Shown one piece after another: positions 1-9,050 of a stretch of DNA of 64,000 bases. The stretch covers positions 39,019-103,018 of the forward strand of contig NZ_RCOG02000011.1 in assembly GCF_009663685.2 (NCBI RefSeq), read 5' to 3'. Under the pieces are notes generated by a model. The model saw only the letters and a program-made list of their open reading frames with translations. It was not told the origin of the DNA and ran no database searches. The DNA is from Cupriavidus sp. U2. GTDB lineage: Bacteria; Pseudomonadota; Gammaproteobacteria; Burkholderiales; Burkholderiaceae. Made by a program: the position numbers and the translations under genes. How positions within the stretch are numbered: position 1 is the stretch's first letter; the number at the start of each line of letters is the position of its first letter.

Positions 1-1
1 C

Positions 2-187
2 ACGCTGTCGCACCTGAACCAGGCGCTGGCCGAAATCGGCGCCAACATCGAGGCCCAGCAATTGCAGACCGAAGGCGACATCGGCTACGTCATTACCGAT
101 ATCAGCCTGGTGCCGCCGGCCGGCTGGGCCGAAACGCTGATGGCGCACGACGCGTTTATCCGCTCGCGCGTGATCGAAAACCGCTAG
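2..187 (+). CDS. serA: D-3-phosphoglycerate dehydrogenase, C-terminal end (partial)
   Basis: This is the last 61 codons of a gene that begins before the window. They read as an ACT regulatory domain, with LNQALAEIGANIEAQQLQT followed by GYVITDI and a final RSRVIENR before the TAG stop. The pattern matches the serine-binding tail of SerA, the first enzyme of serine synthesis, which oxidises 3-phosphoglycerate in the cytoplasm. In this family the ACT domain carries feedback inhibition by serine. The catalytic domains lie outside the window, so the assignment rests on the tail alone. Confidence 0.75.
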   Translation, partial: TLSHLNQALAEIGANIEAQQLQTEGDIGYVITDISLVPPAGWAETLMAHDAFIRSRVIENR

Positions 188-367
188 GCATCCGCTTTCC
201 CGACCAGAACCCGCATGCAGCTGCCGCATGCGGGCGATGAAATCGGTGGATAAGCCTGGCACCCCCGCCGTTTCCCGATAGCCGCCGCCCGGCGGCATTG
301 TCATACTGCGCGAACAACCTCGCAGACCGGACATGCCCGATCCGGCAGACAATCAGGAGACAACCTC

Positions 368-1351
368 ATGCAACGACGTCGTTTCTTCCGCGTCGCGCTG
401 GCCGCTTCCGGCCTGACGCTGGCGGCATTGCTCGGCACCCAGGCGCTGGCTGCCGATGACTTCCCCACCCGTCCGATCCGGCTCATCGTGCCGTACGGCG
501 CCGGCGGCGTGACTGACCAGGTGACACGCGCGCTGGCCGACGCCGCCGGCCGCGAACTGGGACAGTCCATCGTCGTGGAAAACAAGCCCGGTGTCAGCGG
601 CACGCTGGGCGCCACCCAGATGGTGACCACCGATCCCGACGGCTACACGCTCAGCATGGCACCCGTGGTGATCTTCCGCCTGCCGCACGTGCAGAAGATG
701 CGCTACGACCCGCTCAAGGACCTGACCTACGTATCGATGATCGCGGACTACAACTTTGCTGTGGCCGTGAAGAAGGATGCGAAGTGGCAAACCATGCAGG
801 AACTGATCGCCGACGCCAAGGCGAACAAGAAAGGCATCAGCTACGGCACCACCGGCATCTACGGCAGCCAGCACCTGACGATCTCCGAACTGGCGCGCGT
901 GTCGCAATCGAACTGGACGCACGTGCCGTACAAAGGCGACGCGGAGGCCATCACCGCGTTGCTGAGCGGCTCGTCCGATGTGGCCGTGCTGTCGAACACG
1001 CTGCTGCCCTACGTGCAGAACGGACAGATGCGCGTGCTCGCCACGCTCTCCGAAAAGCGCGCGGCCGACTTTCCGAACGCCCCGACGCTGAAGGAAATCG
1101 GCTACCCGGTGTGGTCGAACTCGCCATTCGGCATCATCGGCCCGGCCAATATGAAACCAGCCGTGGTCAAGCGCCTCGACGACGCCTTCCGCAACGCGCT
1201 CAAGGACCCGAAATTCCTGAACGTGACGCGCCAGTACGGCATGGTCACGAACTACATGGGCCCTGAGCAGTACGCGGCCTACGCCCAGAAGGCCTTCAAG
1301 AGCGAAGGCGAAATCATCTCGCGCCTGGCCGAGGCGATGAAGAATCAATAG
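368..1351 (+). CDS. Bug/TctC-family periplasmic solute-binding protein
   Basis: A 327-residue precursor with an Arg-rich, Tat-like N-terminus (MQRRRFFRVALAASG), a hydrophobic core and an Ala-x-Ala site near residue 28. The mature part starts with the family hallmark FPTRPIRLIVPYGAGG, followed by IVVENKPG and later APTLKEIGYPVW, so it belongs to the large Bug (TctC) family of tripartite tricarboxylate transporter receptors. Bug proteins bind small carboxylates or amides in the periplasm. No TctA/TctB genes lie beside it, so it is one of the orphan receptors common in Burkholderiales. The ligand cannot be read from the sequence. The start is supported by AGGAGA about 10 bases upstream. Confidence 0.9.
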   Translation: MQRRRFFRVALAASGLTLAALLGTQALAADDFPTRPIRLIVPYGAGGVTDQVTRALADAAGRELGQSIVVENKPGVSGTLGATQMVTTDPDGYTLSMAPVVIFRLPHVQKMRYDPLKDLTYVSMIADYNFAVAVKKDAKWQTMQELIADAKANKKGISYGTTGIYGSQHLTISELARVSQSNWTHVPYKGDAEAITALLSGSSDVAVLSNTLLPYVQNGQMRVLATLSEKRAADFPNAPTLKEIGYPVWSNSPFGIIGPANMKPAVVKRLDDAFRNALKDPKFLNVTRQYGMVTNYMGPEQYAAYAQKAFKSEGEIISRLAEAMKNQ

Positions 1352-1570
1352 GCGTTTTCCGATGTTGGCTCCGGCGCCTCGCCAGTGATCTGACGACACA
1401 CCGGAGCCGTGGAATTGCATTGGATGTTTCTTGTCTATCGCAACACCACGAATTCCTGCTTTACCCCCTCCTCTCTTGCGCTGAATTAGACAACAGCGAT
1501 TCAGCGGTCTCAGAAGTGGGCAATCCATGTAGCGTGCGACGCACTACACCAGTGCATCGATACGCAAACC

Positions 1571-2905
1571 ATGGTTGTCGAAGATCGATTGGTATCCGGC
1601 GCCGATCTCGCCGGGCTCGCAACCGGGCGGGCCGCCTACCGCCTCGAAGTCCCCGCCGCCCCCACCGCCATCGCGCTGTCGGTGGTCTCGTTCAAGGCCG
1701 TCGAGGCGCTCGGCAAGCCTTACGAGGTCACCGTCCAGCTGACCCATCCGCTGGAACTCGACCGTGCCGACTACCTGAATCGACCGGCCACCTTCGTCAT
1801 CGACCCCGGCGATGGCAGCGAGCCGCGCCGCTTTGCGGGATGGATTCCGGCGTTCTCGAAGACCCGCCAGACGCGTGACTTCCATGGCTACGAGATGGTC
1901 GTGGAGCCGCTGGTGACGCGCCTGCGGCTGACCCCGCGCAGCCGTGTCTATCAGCACAAGACCGCACCGCAAATCATCGAGGCCATCCTGCGCAGCCACG
2001 ACCTCGAAGGTCATCAGTTCGCTTTCCGGCTACGGCGCGAATATCCCGAGCACAAGTTCCGCCTGCAGTACCAGATGTCCGATTGGGACTACGTGCGCCT
2101 GCTGATGGAGCAGGAAGGCATGTACTGCTACTTCGCACCCGGGAAATTTGGCGAAATTGTGGTGTTCGGGGACGACATCGATCACTACATCTATCAGCCG
2201 GAACTGCGGGTGCCCTATCGGGAGACGGCCGGGCTGGAGTCGGGCACCGAAGCGGTTTTTGCCATTCGTACCAATACGAGAACCGTCGCCAGATCGGTCC
2301 TGGCATCGGACTACAACCCCGCGCACGCCTACGAGCGGCTCAAGGCCGACGCCAACATTGCATACAAGGATCGGACGACTTATGGCGAGCCATATATCCA
2401 TGGCACCCATCATCTGGATATGGCCGGCGCGAAGTGGGAGGCGCTGCTGCGCCACGAGGCGGCCATCGCCGGGCAGGTTGTCTACCAGGGTGAAAGCAAC
2501 GTGCTGGCGTTGCGCCCGGCACGCATCCTGCGCATGGACACGACGCTGCCGGATGCGCCCAACGGCCAGGTCATCACCGAAGTCATCCACACGGGCGCCC
2601 GCGATCAGGCTTATCGGAATACCTATCAGGCGATTCCGTCGGACCGGCGCTTCCGTCTGCCGGTCGACGACACGAAATGGCCACGCATCGCCGGCACGCT
2701 GAGCGGTCGCGTCACCTCACCGGGCCAATACAAATACGCCTACCTGACGCAGGACGGCCATTACACCGTCCGCTTCGACCCACGTCGCAGCTTGTCTACT
2801 GCGCTTCCAACAAGCATGAGTCGCCTCCGGGCAGGGTCGGACAGGGCGCGCTTGCACGCTGAACAATTCAGCATACGGCAGATTCTGTGTGACTGCGGCC
2901 AATAG
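1571..2905 (+). CDS. vgrG: T6SS tip protein VgrG, N-terminal part (gene interrupted)
   Basis: 444 codons covering the gp27-like base and the start of the gp5-like OB fold of VgrG, the spike of the type VI secretion machine. Recognisable pieces are FKAVEALGKPYEVTVQLTHP, YQMSDWDYVRLLMEQEGMYCYF, YEMVVEPLVTRLRL and HYTVRFD. After HYTVRFD (about residue 403) the sequence stops resembling VgrG and reaches TAG at 2903-2905. Family sequence then resumes in the same frame with RLAKPFAG at 2918. The break is therefore an in-phase insert with a stop, not a frameshift. Unless the stop is read through, this product lacks the needle and cannot form a normal trimeric spike. Confidence 0.8.
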   Translation: MVVEDRLVSGADLAGLATGRAAYRLEVPAAPTAIALSVVSFKAVEALGKPYEVTVQLTHPLELDRADYLNRPATFVIDPGDGSEPRRFAGWIPAFSKTRQTRDFHGYEMVVEPLVTRLRLTPRSRVYQHKTAPQIIEAILRSHDLEGHQFAFRLRREYPEHKFRLQYQMSDWDYVRLLMEQEGMYCYFAPGKFGEIVVFGDDIDHYIYQPELRVPYRETAGLESGTEAVFAIRTNTRTVARSVLASDYNPAHAYERLKADANIAYKDRTTYGEPYIHGTHHLDMAGAKWEALLRHEAAIAGQVVYQGESNVLALRPARILRMDTTLPDAPNGQVITEVIHTGARDQAYRNTYQAIPSDRRFRLPVDDTKWPRIAGTLSGRVTSPGQYKYAYLTQDGHYTVRFDPRRSLSTALPTSMSRLRAGSDRARLHAEQFSIRQILCDCGQ

Positions 2906-2917
2906 TGTGCCGATCGC
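2780..2917 (+). other. Stop-containing insert or rearranged segment inside vgrG
   Basis: Between HYTVRFD and RLAKPFAG, VgrG proteins normally have about 15 residues, but this gene has 46 codons. The extra stretch of roughly 90 bases is a multiple of three and carries TAG at 2903-2905. I see no convincing terminal inverted repeats, target duplication or transposase remnant. It may be a scar of recombination between vgrG copies or an excised element. Confidence 0.6.
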
Positions 2918-2944
2918 CGGCTGGCCAAGCCGTTCGCCGGCGCC

Positions 2945-4144
2945 GTGCAGACTGGCTTCCACTTCCCGCTGCTGGAAGGCACCGAGGTCGCCATCGGCTT
3001 CCACGACGGCAACCCGAACCGCCCCTATATCGCCCACGCGCTGCACAACAGCCACAAGCCCGACCTGATCATCGGGCGGGACGGCTGGCAATCGCGCAAC
3101 GTGATCCGCACGCAGCGCAACAACAAGCTGCGCTTCGAGGATTGGGAAGGGCATGAGGGGATCAAGCTGTCGACCGAGTACGGCGGCAAGACGCAACTGA
3201 ACCTCGGGTATCTGGTGGATCGCCAGATGAAGGAGCGGGGGCAGGGGTTCGAGTTGCGGACCGACCTCAAGGGTTGCGTCCGCGCGGGTGCGGGGCTTTG
3301 GCTGACGGCCGATGTTCAAAAGGCAGCCAACGGGCCTCAGGCCGATCTCTTGCCGGCCTCTAGCCAGATGGAGTTGGCCATTGCCCAGGCGGAAGGCCTG
3401 GCCGAGGCCGCACGTCTGGCCGTCGCCGAAGTCGCCGATCTGAAAGCCGAAAATCGCTGGCTCAAGGACAGCGTTGTCGAGTTGCAGCAAGCCGTCGTGG
3501 TGCTGTCGGCCCCAGCCGGTATTGCCGCCACCACGCCCGATCGGATTTCCATGGCCGCCGGCAAGGATATCGGCATCAAGACCGCTGCCCTCTTCCATCT
3601 TCACGCGCTGCGTAACGTCGTGATCGCGGCGGGCGAAACGATATCGCTGTTTGCGCACAGACTCGGTCTCAGGCTGATTGCGGCGCGAGGAAAGGTCCTG
3701 ATCCAGGCTCAGGCCGATGCCATGGAACTGGTGGCCGACAAGGACGTTCAGCTCGCGAGCGCCAGCGGCACGCTGACAGCCAACGCGCGCAACGGCGTGG
3801 TGCTGAACGGCGGCGGCAGCGCCTACGTCAAGGTGCACGGCGACAACGTCGAGATCGGCGGCAGCGGGCGGCTCATTCTCAAACTTATTGAAATCGACAA
3901 GTCCGGGCCGGGGTCGCTGGAGCTTCCGTTGCCAGGCTTCGCCCGCACGGACGCGGCGCAGACAGAGCGGTTCGTGCTGACGGATGAATCCGACGGCGCG
4001 CCAATCATCAACAGCCTCTACCGCATTCGCCTGGCCAATGGCGACATCGTCGAAGGCCGTACGAATGCCGCTGGCGAGACCGACATCCTGACACGCGATA
4101 TCGCCCAGGGCATGCAGCTACTCCATGTCAGTCGAGAACTTTGA
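2945..4144 (+). CDS. vgrG: T6SS tip protein VgrG, C-terminal part
   Basis: 399 codons from a GTG, in the same frame as the N-terminal part. The conserved needle entry QTGFHFPLLEGTEV and FHDGNPNRPYIAHAL is followed by VIRTQRNNKLRFEDWEG, a DUF2345-type region (RISMAAGKDIGIKTAA onward, about residues 200-300), and a C-terminal extension after LKLIEI. Such extensions often dock cargo or adaptors. There is no clear ribosome site before the GTG, so independent expression is doubtful and the GTG is simply the first possible start after the stop. The stop at 4142-4144 lies just before the effector gene, so cargo and carrier are linked. Confidence 0.7.
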   Translation: MQTGFHFPLLEGTEVAIGFHDGNPNRPYIAHALHNSHKPDLIIGRDGWQSRNVIRTQRNNKLRFEDWEGHEGIKLSTEYGGKTQLNLGYLVDRQMKERGQGFELRTDLKGCVRAGAGLWLTADVQKAANGPQADLLPASSQMELAIAQAEGLAEAARLAVAEVADLKAENRWLKDSVVELQQAVVVLSAPAGIAATTPDRISMAAGKDIGIKTAALFHLHALRNVVIAAGETISLFAHRLGLRLIAARGKVLIQAQADAMELVADKDVQLASASGTLTANARNGVVLNGGGSAYVKVHGDNVEIGGSGRLILKLIEIDKSGPGSLELPLPGFARTDAAQTERFVLTDESDGAPIINSLYRIRLANGDIVEGRTNAAGETDILTRDIAQGMQLLHVSREL

Positions 4145-4145
4145 A

Positions 4146-6098
4146 ATGACCGAACAATCTTCCGATTCTCGTAAATCCGCCAATACGAAGCCCGACGTTG
4201 AAAAGCAGCCCGAGGTGCGGCCCGCCACCTCCACACGCGTTGTGCCGATGAAACGCGACGCATTCGGCAAGCCGTACTGGGAATCCTTTCTGACCCCTGC
4301 CAGCTACCAGGTGAGGGCCGAGGCCCGTGTGCCGCCGCATTTGCCGGGGATCATCATTTTTGTGCACGGGGTGAACTCGGAGGGGGAGTGGTATGACAAG
4401 GCCGAGCGGGCGTTGTGTGAGGGGTTAAATGAGAGGTTGGGGCTGGAAGAATCGGCGTACAAGTTTTTGCCGAACAAATATCGCGACGGTGAAACGTTTC
4501 CTTCCCCGAAGGGGCATATGCGTAGAGTGGACCCCGACAACCCCGGCTACTCCCCCGTCATCCGCTTCTACTGGGGCTACCGAGAACCCGACGAAAGCCC
4601 AGGCCGCTTCAAGATTCCACTACGCAATATTGCTGGCGCTGACTTCTGGAAGCGAGAGGAAACCGATCGCGGACCATGGTTCTGGGGCGGCGGTGCTTTT
4701 CAGAACGGCACCAACAGCCTCCAGCAAATGTGGAACGGTTTGGGTTTCAAACGCAACCTCATGCGCTTTGTCGACCTGGAGGCGATGAATACGGAGCCAG
4801 AGCGGCAGTTGCAGGACGCGCCGCCGCGCGACTACTACCCCCATGCCGCGCAGCGGCTGGCCAACCTGATCGACAAGATCCGTACAAAGCATCCGCACGA
4901 CACGATTTCGGTGATGTCGCACAGTCAGGGCACGATGATTGCCCTGGCAGCCTTGGCGCTTTGCAAGACACGGGCGCCCGACGCGCTATTTCTGATGAAC
5001 TCGCCCTACGCGCTCGACGACAAGCTCGCGGATGGCGCGACATGGAGCGATGCCCGCCCTTCCGAGGCTGCGCGCGTTCAGACGTTTCGTAATATCGCCA
5101 ATCGGATCAAGGCGGAGAGGCGCCTGCTGGACGAGCGGCTGCTGGTACAGCAGCGGGTTGGCAGGGGCCGGAATGGCAAGCGTTGGCGCCCCTTCAGCGA
5201 GATCACGCCGGCAGTGAGCGAGCGCGACAACCACGGGCGGGTCTATGTCTATTTCAGCCCGCATGACCGCGTCATGGGCCTGACGACGCTGGAAAGCATC
5301 GGATGGCAGGGACTACCCGACGACCTGCTTGCCGAACTGGGCGATACGGTCAAGCAGCGCATGCTGGCTCGCCTGACGCCATGCGGCGACGCGCCCGGCA
5401 TCAAGCGATTCGGCACCCTGCCGGACATGAAATACGGCAGCCACTGGGACCCCAAAAATACGAAGCCGTTCTGGGATGGAAATCACGGGCCGCTCTTCAA
5501 CGCCATGAAACTGTGGACGGTGCCCCATCCCGACCAGATGGTCACCGTCAATGCCGAGGCCGTGGCAAATCCGTTGAAGCCTGAAGAAACCGCCGGATTC
5601 GACGAATCGGTCACGGACGATAACGTGCGAGCCATGGGGGAAATCGATCCCGACACGGGCCGGTATTTCAAGCCCGAGTTTCCGTATTTTGAGTCGATTT
5701 ATGAGCCGAGTTACCAAAATCGCGGCCAGGACATTTACAGCGGAGACCGGCCGATTCGAACGCTGGAATCGGCTGAAGAGGCGCGGGACCGGTTCCGCCG
5801 GCACAAGCCCGAACCACCCGACCACAGCACGCTGCCCGAACACATGGAGTTCATGCGGCGGATCGTCGCTTACGACCTGCCCATTGGATTTTGTGAAGCC
5901 TTCGAAGACCGGGAGTTCTGGATCGGGCTCATGCATGACGCCGACTGGACGCACTTCACTGACCATTATTTCAATTCGGGCGTGTTGCTGAAACCGGAAA
6001 TGCCCGCGGCCATCGACCGGGATACGGTCAAGGACGCGACGGCGCGTGCTGCAGCCGAGAATCAGACCAGGCAGCCGCGTTGGGATTTGGGAAACTGA
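4146..6098 (+). CDS. T6SS lipase effector, Tle3/DUF3274 type
   Basis: About 650 residues with an alpha/beta-hydrolase fold. The oxyanion segment is FVHGVNSEGEW (about residues 73-83 from this start). The nucleophile elbow is MSHSQGT with Ser near residue 260. A late GSHWDPKN is a candidate catalytic His region. Length, the SHSQG elbow and the C-terminal DUF3274-like part match Tle3 phospholipase effectors, which attack membranes of rival cells. An in-frame ATG at 4125 inside vgrG is possible, but the ATG at 4146 directly follows the vgrG stop and gives a more typical N-terminus (MTEQSSDS). The neighbouring lipoprotein is the expected immunity partner. Confidence 0.8.
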   Translation: MTEQSSDSRKSANTKPDVEKQPEVRPATSTRVVPMKRDAFGKPYWESFLTPASYQVRAEARVPPHLPGIIIFVHGVNSEGEWYDKAERALCEGLNERLGLEESAYKFLPNKYRDGETFPSPKGHMRRVDPDNPGYSPVIRFYWGYREPDESPGRFKIPLRNIAGADFWKREETDRGPWFWGGGAFQNGTNSLQQMWNGLGFKRNLMRFVDLEAMNTEPERQLQDAPPRDYYPHAAQRLANLIDKIRTKHPHDTISVMSHSQGTMIALAALALCKTRAPDALFLMNSPYALDDKLADGATWSDARPSEAARVQTFRNIANRIKAERRLLDERLLVQQRVGRGRNGKRWRPFSEITPAVSERDNHGRVYVYFSPHDRVMGLTTLESIGWQGLPDDLLAELGDTVKQRMLARLTPCGDAPGIKRFGTLPDMKYGSHWDPKNTKPFWDGNHGPLFNAMKLWTVPHPDQMVTVNAEAVANPLKPEETAGFDESVTDDNVRAMGEIDPDTGRYFKPEFPYFESIYEPSYQNRGQDIYSGDRPIRTLESAEEARDRFRRHKPEPPDHSTLPEHMEFMRRIVAYDLPIGFCEAFEDREFWIGLMHDADWTHFTDHYFNSGVLLKPEMPAAIDRDTVKDATARAAAENQTRQPRWDLGN

Positions 6099-6112
6099 AA
6101 TCAGGAAGCATC

Positions 6113-6820
6113 ATGAAACACGAAAAACGAAAATCCATGCATTTGTGTATCGGTGTGGCAGTCGCATTGCTGACCGGCTGCGCCCAGAAGAACTGGCGCC
6201 TGGCGACGCCTCCCCCCGACTACGACGTCCCGCCACAAGCCATCTACTGGTTCGACGACCACCGTTATATCTCGCTGGAAAACTACAAGGATTGCCACCA
6301 CGGCACGACGTATTACAACGATCCAAGGCAGGGCATTCGCACCCGGCTTGGACGCTACGGCATTGAAAACTACCAAGGGCGCCTGATCAATGCGGACCCA
6401 ACGGGACAGATTATCGTGATTCCTTCGTCGTACACGCCGGATGGCGTGTGTCCGGACAAAGGCTGCAATATCTCGTTTGTTTACTCTACGGATGGTGGTC
6501 GTTCATTCCGCGGCTGGTATTACATGCGAAATACCCGGACGCCTTATAAGGATTCCGCAGACTATATCGTCGCATCGACTTCCGATCGCCTCTATGTCGC
6601 CGAAAAATGGGGAGATCGGGACCACTATGTCATCCAATATCCCTTGCGGGCCAACAGCGATTCAACAGACGTACAGTCAACTAGCGTTCGTGAGGAAACT
6701 TTTGCTGCCTCGAAGCGCCCCGACTACCTAAAAGGCCTCCGCACACCTTCAGGCCAGGAATACATCTCCTGCGACGACTCGATCCGCCCCACCAACCTTC
6801 CGAAAGTCAAATCAAAATGA
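6113..6820 (+). CDS. Tli3-like immunity lipoprotein
   Basis: 235 residues beginning MKHEKRKSMHLCIGVAVALLTGC, a lipoprotein signal with lipobox LTGC, so the mature protein is anchored from Cys23 in the periplasm. An AGGAAGC ribosome site precedes this ATG; an upstream in-frame ATG at 6080 lies inside the effector gene and is unlikely. Known Tle3 effectors are paired with a periplasmic lipoprotein (Tli3) that neutralises them, and position directly downstream of the lipase supports that role here. The body has many aromatic residues and Cys pairs (CPDKGC). Its stop overlaps the next start (ATGA at 6817-6820). The immunity role is inferred from context. Confidence 0.7.
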   Translation: MKHEKRKSMHLCIGVAVALLTGCAQKNWRLATPPPDYDVPPQAIYWFDDHRYISLENYKDCHHGTTYYNDPRQGIRTRLGRYGIENYQGRLINADPTGQIIVIPSSYTPDGVCPDKGCNISFVYSTDGGRSFRGWYYMRNTRTPYKDSADYIVASTSDRLYVAEKWGDRDHYVIQYPLRANSDSTDVQSTSVREETFAASKRPDYLKGLRTPSGQEYISCDDSIRPTNLPKVKSK

Positions 6821-7074
6821 ACCATCCGGTATTACTCGGTGATCCCACCTCGCACGGCGGCTGCGTGAAAACAGCGACCTCGACCTTCAATATTGACGGT
6901 CGCCGCGCCGCGTTGGTTGGAGATCTCGTTTCCTGTCCAAAGCACGGCGACAATCCCATCGTCGAGGGCGGGACAGGGTATCGGGAAAACGGCAGAAAGC
7001 TGGCGGTACATGGCTGCCGTTCGGAATGCGGCAGCGTGATGATGGCAGCGTCGTCCGGAGCAACGATCGAATGA
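6817..7074 (+). CDS. PAAR-domain T6SS spike-tip protein
   Basis: 85 residues. It contains PVLLGDPTSHGGCVKT, DGRRAALVGDLVSCPKHGD and GRKLAVHGCRSECGS, the usual spacing of a PAAR protein with His/Cys residues that bind zinc at the tip of the cone. PAAR proteins sit on VgrG and sharpen the spike. It starts on the ATGA that ends the lipoprotein gene and ends on the ATGA that starts the next gene, so these three genes are translationally coupled. Confidence 0.88.
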   Translation: MNHPVLLGDPTSHGGCVKTATSTFNIDGRRAALVGDLVSCPKHGDNPIVEGGTGYRENGRKLAVHGCRSECGSVMMAASSGATIE

Positions 7075-8495
7075 ATTTGCAATGGAACACCCGCAAAGTG
7101 GCTGAACGGCCCGAGCCAGACTTTCCACCCATCTGGCTGTTTGTCGTGTTCTTCTTTGCCGTTCAGGGTGTTGGCATCCTGATCGCCATCGCGCAATGGC
7201 CCGACGGCAAAGCCATCTCGTGGAGCCCGTTCCTGTTCCAGGCAACATTCCTGCCTTTTCTGTTTTTTGTAGCCGTCTGCGGGGCAGTGGTGTACGCCGG
7301 CTATGAAATGCCGTGGAAGGGCGCCGTGCTATGGAACTTGATGTGCCAGTGGCGAAATTACCATTGGCTCTGCTGGACGCGCGATCACGTCGTCCTGGTG
7401 GATAGCGTCGTGATGACGCCCGAAGACGAAATCGCGGAGCGGATGCTCGGTCTCGAAGGCCGTCCGCCAGACAACGTCGGCAAGGCCGTCACCTTCGATT
7501 TCGACCTAGCACCAGGGGAAGCGCGCATCGAGCATCTTTTAAGGAATCTGCTGGCCTCCCTATTGCCGGCGTTGCAGCGCATGGGGCGTACGGAATCGAT
7601 ACAGATTGTGTTGCAGTCGGAGGACCAGGATGACCTGACGGTATTGCGGCGTGTGTTGGCAGCGTGGAATCTGCCCGGCCACCCTACACTCGTGTGGCAA
7701 TCGCCGGGGCAGCCCGACCCCATGGATTCGCTTTGGGTAGAACACAAGCCGATGTCCGGCGTCCGGCTGTTCATTGCGTGTCAGCTCGGACGCGCCGGTG
7801 CCGAGCCGCCGTATTCCGAAATGGCGGTCGCCATGCTGTTTGCCGACGCGAGCGCGTTGGCCCGCAACCGGCACGGGCTCAGGCCCCAGGCTTGCCTGTA
7901 TCGGCCGGTCGTGGCGGAGTCCGATGAGGTCGATAGAGGTATCGCCATGCTGCTCGGCTCTGAACCGGTCGCCGCCGGCCGTATCCGGCAATTCTGGCTT
8001 ACCGGCCTGAACAAGCCGTTGCGGCATGCCGTCACGGTGGCGGTCAAGGACGCGGCGCTACGTGCCGACACGCAGGATATCGACCAGGCGCTCGGCAAGC
8101 CAGGACATGCAAACGGGTGGGTGGCGCAATCGCTCGCCGCGAAAATGGTGCGGCATGGACAAGGTGCGCAGCTTGTTGCAATACCGTGCAAATCAGGCGT
8201 TGCAGTGAACATCGTGGCAAACCGGCCGGAGAGCCCGGACCGTCCCGGAGAGGACCGCGTAGTACCCTTTTCTCTGATGTGGGCAACCGCCATGATTGCG
8301 ATGGCAGTGTTTGTCGGGAATCCGGGTGTGGCTGACGGCGATGCCGACCGCACCGCGCTTTTGCCGTGGTGGGCGGCCGCGCTGTTTGCGTTCGCCGGCA
8401 TGGCGTTGCAAGTCGCGAGCGAGTTGCTTTACTACCGCCTGTTGTCAAGGGAGTTTGACGAAGCTTGCTATCCGGCGAATGGGCTGAGGGGCTGA
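7071..8495 (+). CDS. Unknown four-TM membrane protein of the T6SS cassette
   Basis: 474 residues from ATG at 7071, which overlaps the PAAR stop by ATGA; an in-frame ATG at 7026 would overlap PAAR further and is less likely. The protein has two predicted membrane spans near the N-terminus (IWLFVVFFFAVQGVG; FLPFLFFVAVCGAVVY), a cytoplasmic or periplasmic domain of about 330 residues, and two spans at the C-terminus (LMWATAMIAMAVFVG; WWAAALFAFAGMAL). I recognise no catalytic motif. The tight coupling points to a role with the effector: a second immunity factor, a chaperone or an effector-translocation aid. Its function is not known to me. Confidence 0.75.
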   Translation: MNLQWNTRKVAERPEPDFPPIWLFVVFFFAVQGVGILIAIAQWPDGKAISWSPFLFQATFLPFLFFVAVCGAVVYAGYEMPWKGAVLWNLMCQWRNYHWLCWTRDHVVLVDSVVMTPEDEIAERMLGLEGRPPDNVGKAVTFDFDLAPGEARIEHLLRNLLASLLPALQRMGRTESIQIVLQSEDQDDLTVLRRVLAAWNLPGHPTLVWQSPGQPDPMDSLWVEHKPMSGVRLFIACQLGRAGAEPPYSEMAVAMLFADASALARNRHGLRPQACLYRPVVAESDEVDRGIAMLLGSEPVAAGRIRQFWLTGLNKPLRHAVTVAVKDAALRADTQDIDQALGKPGHANGWVAQSLAAKMVRHGQGAQLVAIPCKSGVAVNIVANRPESPDRPGEDRVVPFSLMWATAMIAMAVFVGNPGVADGDADRTALLPWWAAALFAFAGMALQVASELLYYRLLSREFDEACYPANGLRG

Positions 8496-8598
8496 TCGGC
8501 TAATGCCTGCGTGCGGCGAGAAGGGGCCACGCAAGGATGTCCCCGGCATCCTGGACACCGGGGCCGGCTTCAGGCAAGCGGCATAGGCCCCCCACCCC

Positions 8599-8928
8599 TC
8601 AAGCCCCATCATAAAAAGCACTACGCGGACGATCGATCCGGGGCACGGTGTTGGCGGCGTGCATGGATGCCTGGACCTTCGGCATTACCACCGGGGCGGG
8701 CTGGATGCCCTGTTCGGCTGCGACCTTGGCCTCGGCGGCCTGGATGTCGACGGGGTAGTTGTCGTCATTGCGGCCGGGGTGGTAGCCCGCCTTTTCCACG
8801 GCGATCAGGTCGGCCAGGACCGAAGCCCGGGTGACCGGGGCCTGTGCGGCCGGGACGCTCTGGGCGAAAGACATGGCGGGAGCCGCGACGATGGCGGCGG
8901 CGATCAGCAGTTTCTTCATCGTGTTCAT
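8599..8928 (-). CDS. DUF4148-type small secreted protein
   Basis: 109 residues with a clear signal peptide (MKKLLIAAAIVAAPAMSFAQ) and the DUF4148 pattern VTRASVLADLIAVEKAGYHPGRNDDNYPVDIQAAEAKV. Small proteins of this family are exported and very common in Burkholderia, Cupriavidus and Ralstonia; their function is unknown. The start at 8928 is backed by AAGGAG six bases upstream. It is a single gene, convergent with the T6SS cassette. Confidence 0.85.
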   Translation of the reverse strand: MNTMKKLLIAAAIVAAPAMSFAQSVPAAQAPVTRASVLADLIAVEKAGYHPGRNDDNYPVDIQAAEAKVAAEQGIQPAPVVMPKVQASMHAANTVPRIDRPRSAFYDGA

Positions 8929-9050
8929 GATGTGCTCCTTGTCAGCAGGGGTTGTGAACAGGATTCATCATGGACGCCAGCGCCCAATGGGCTTTTTCAG
9001 ATCGCACGAAGTTGTCGGGTTGTCACGATCGGGCGCGGGCGCGGTGACAA

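Noticed and set aside
2717..3838. A 373-codon minus-strand frame across the vgrG break
   Set aside because: It covers the needle part antisense and shows no domain. I considered a transposon remnant, but no transposase or integrase motif is present.
1571..4144. vgrG break as a simple frameshift or sequencing slip
   Set aside because: Both parts are in the same frame and the extra sequence is about 90 bases, so a one- or two-base error cannot explain it.
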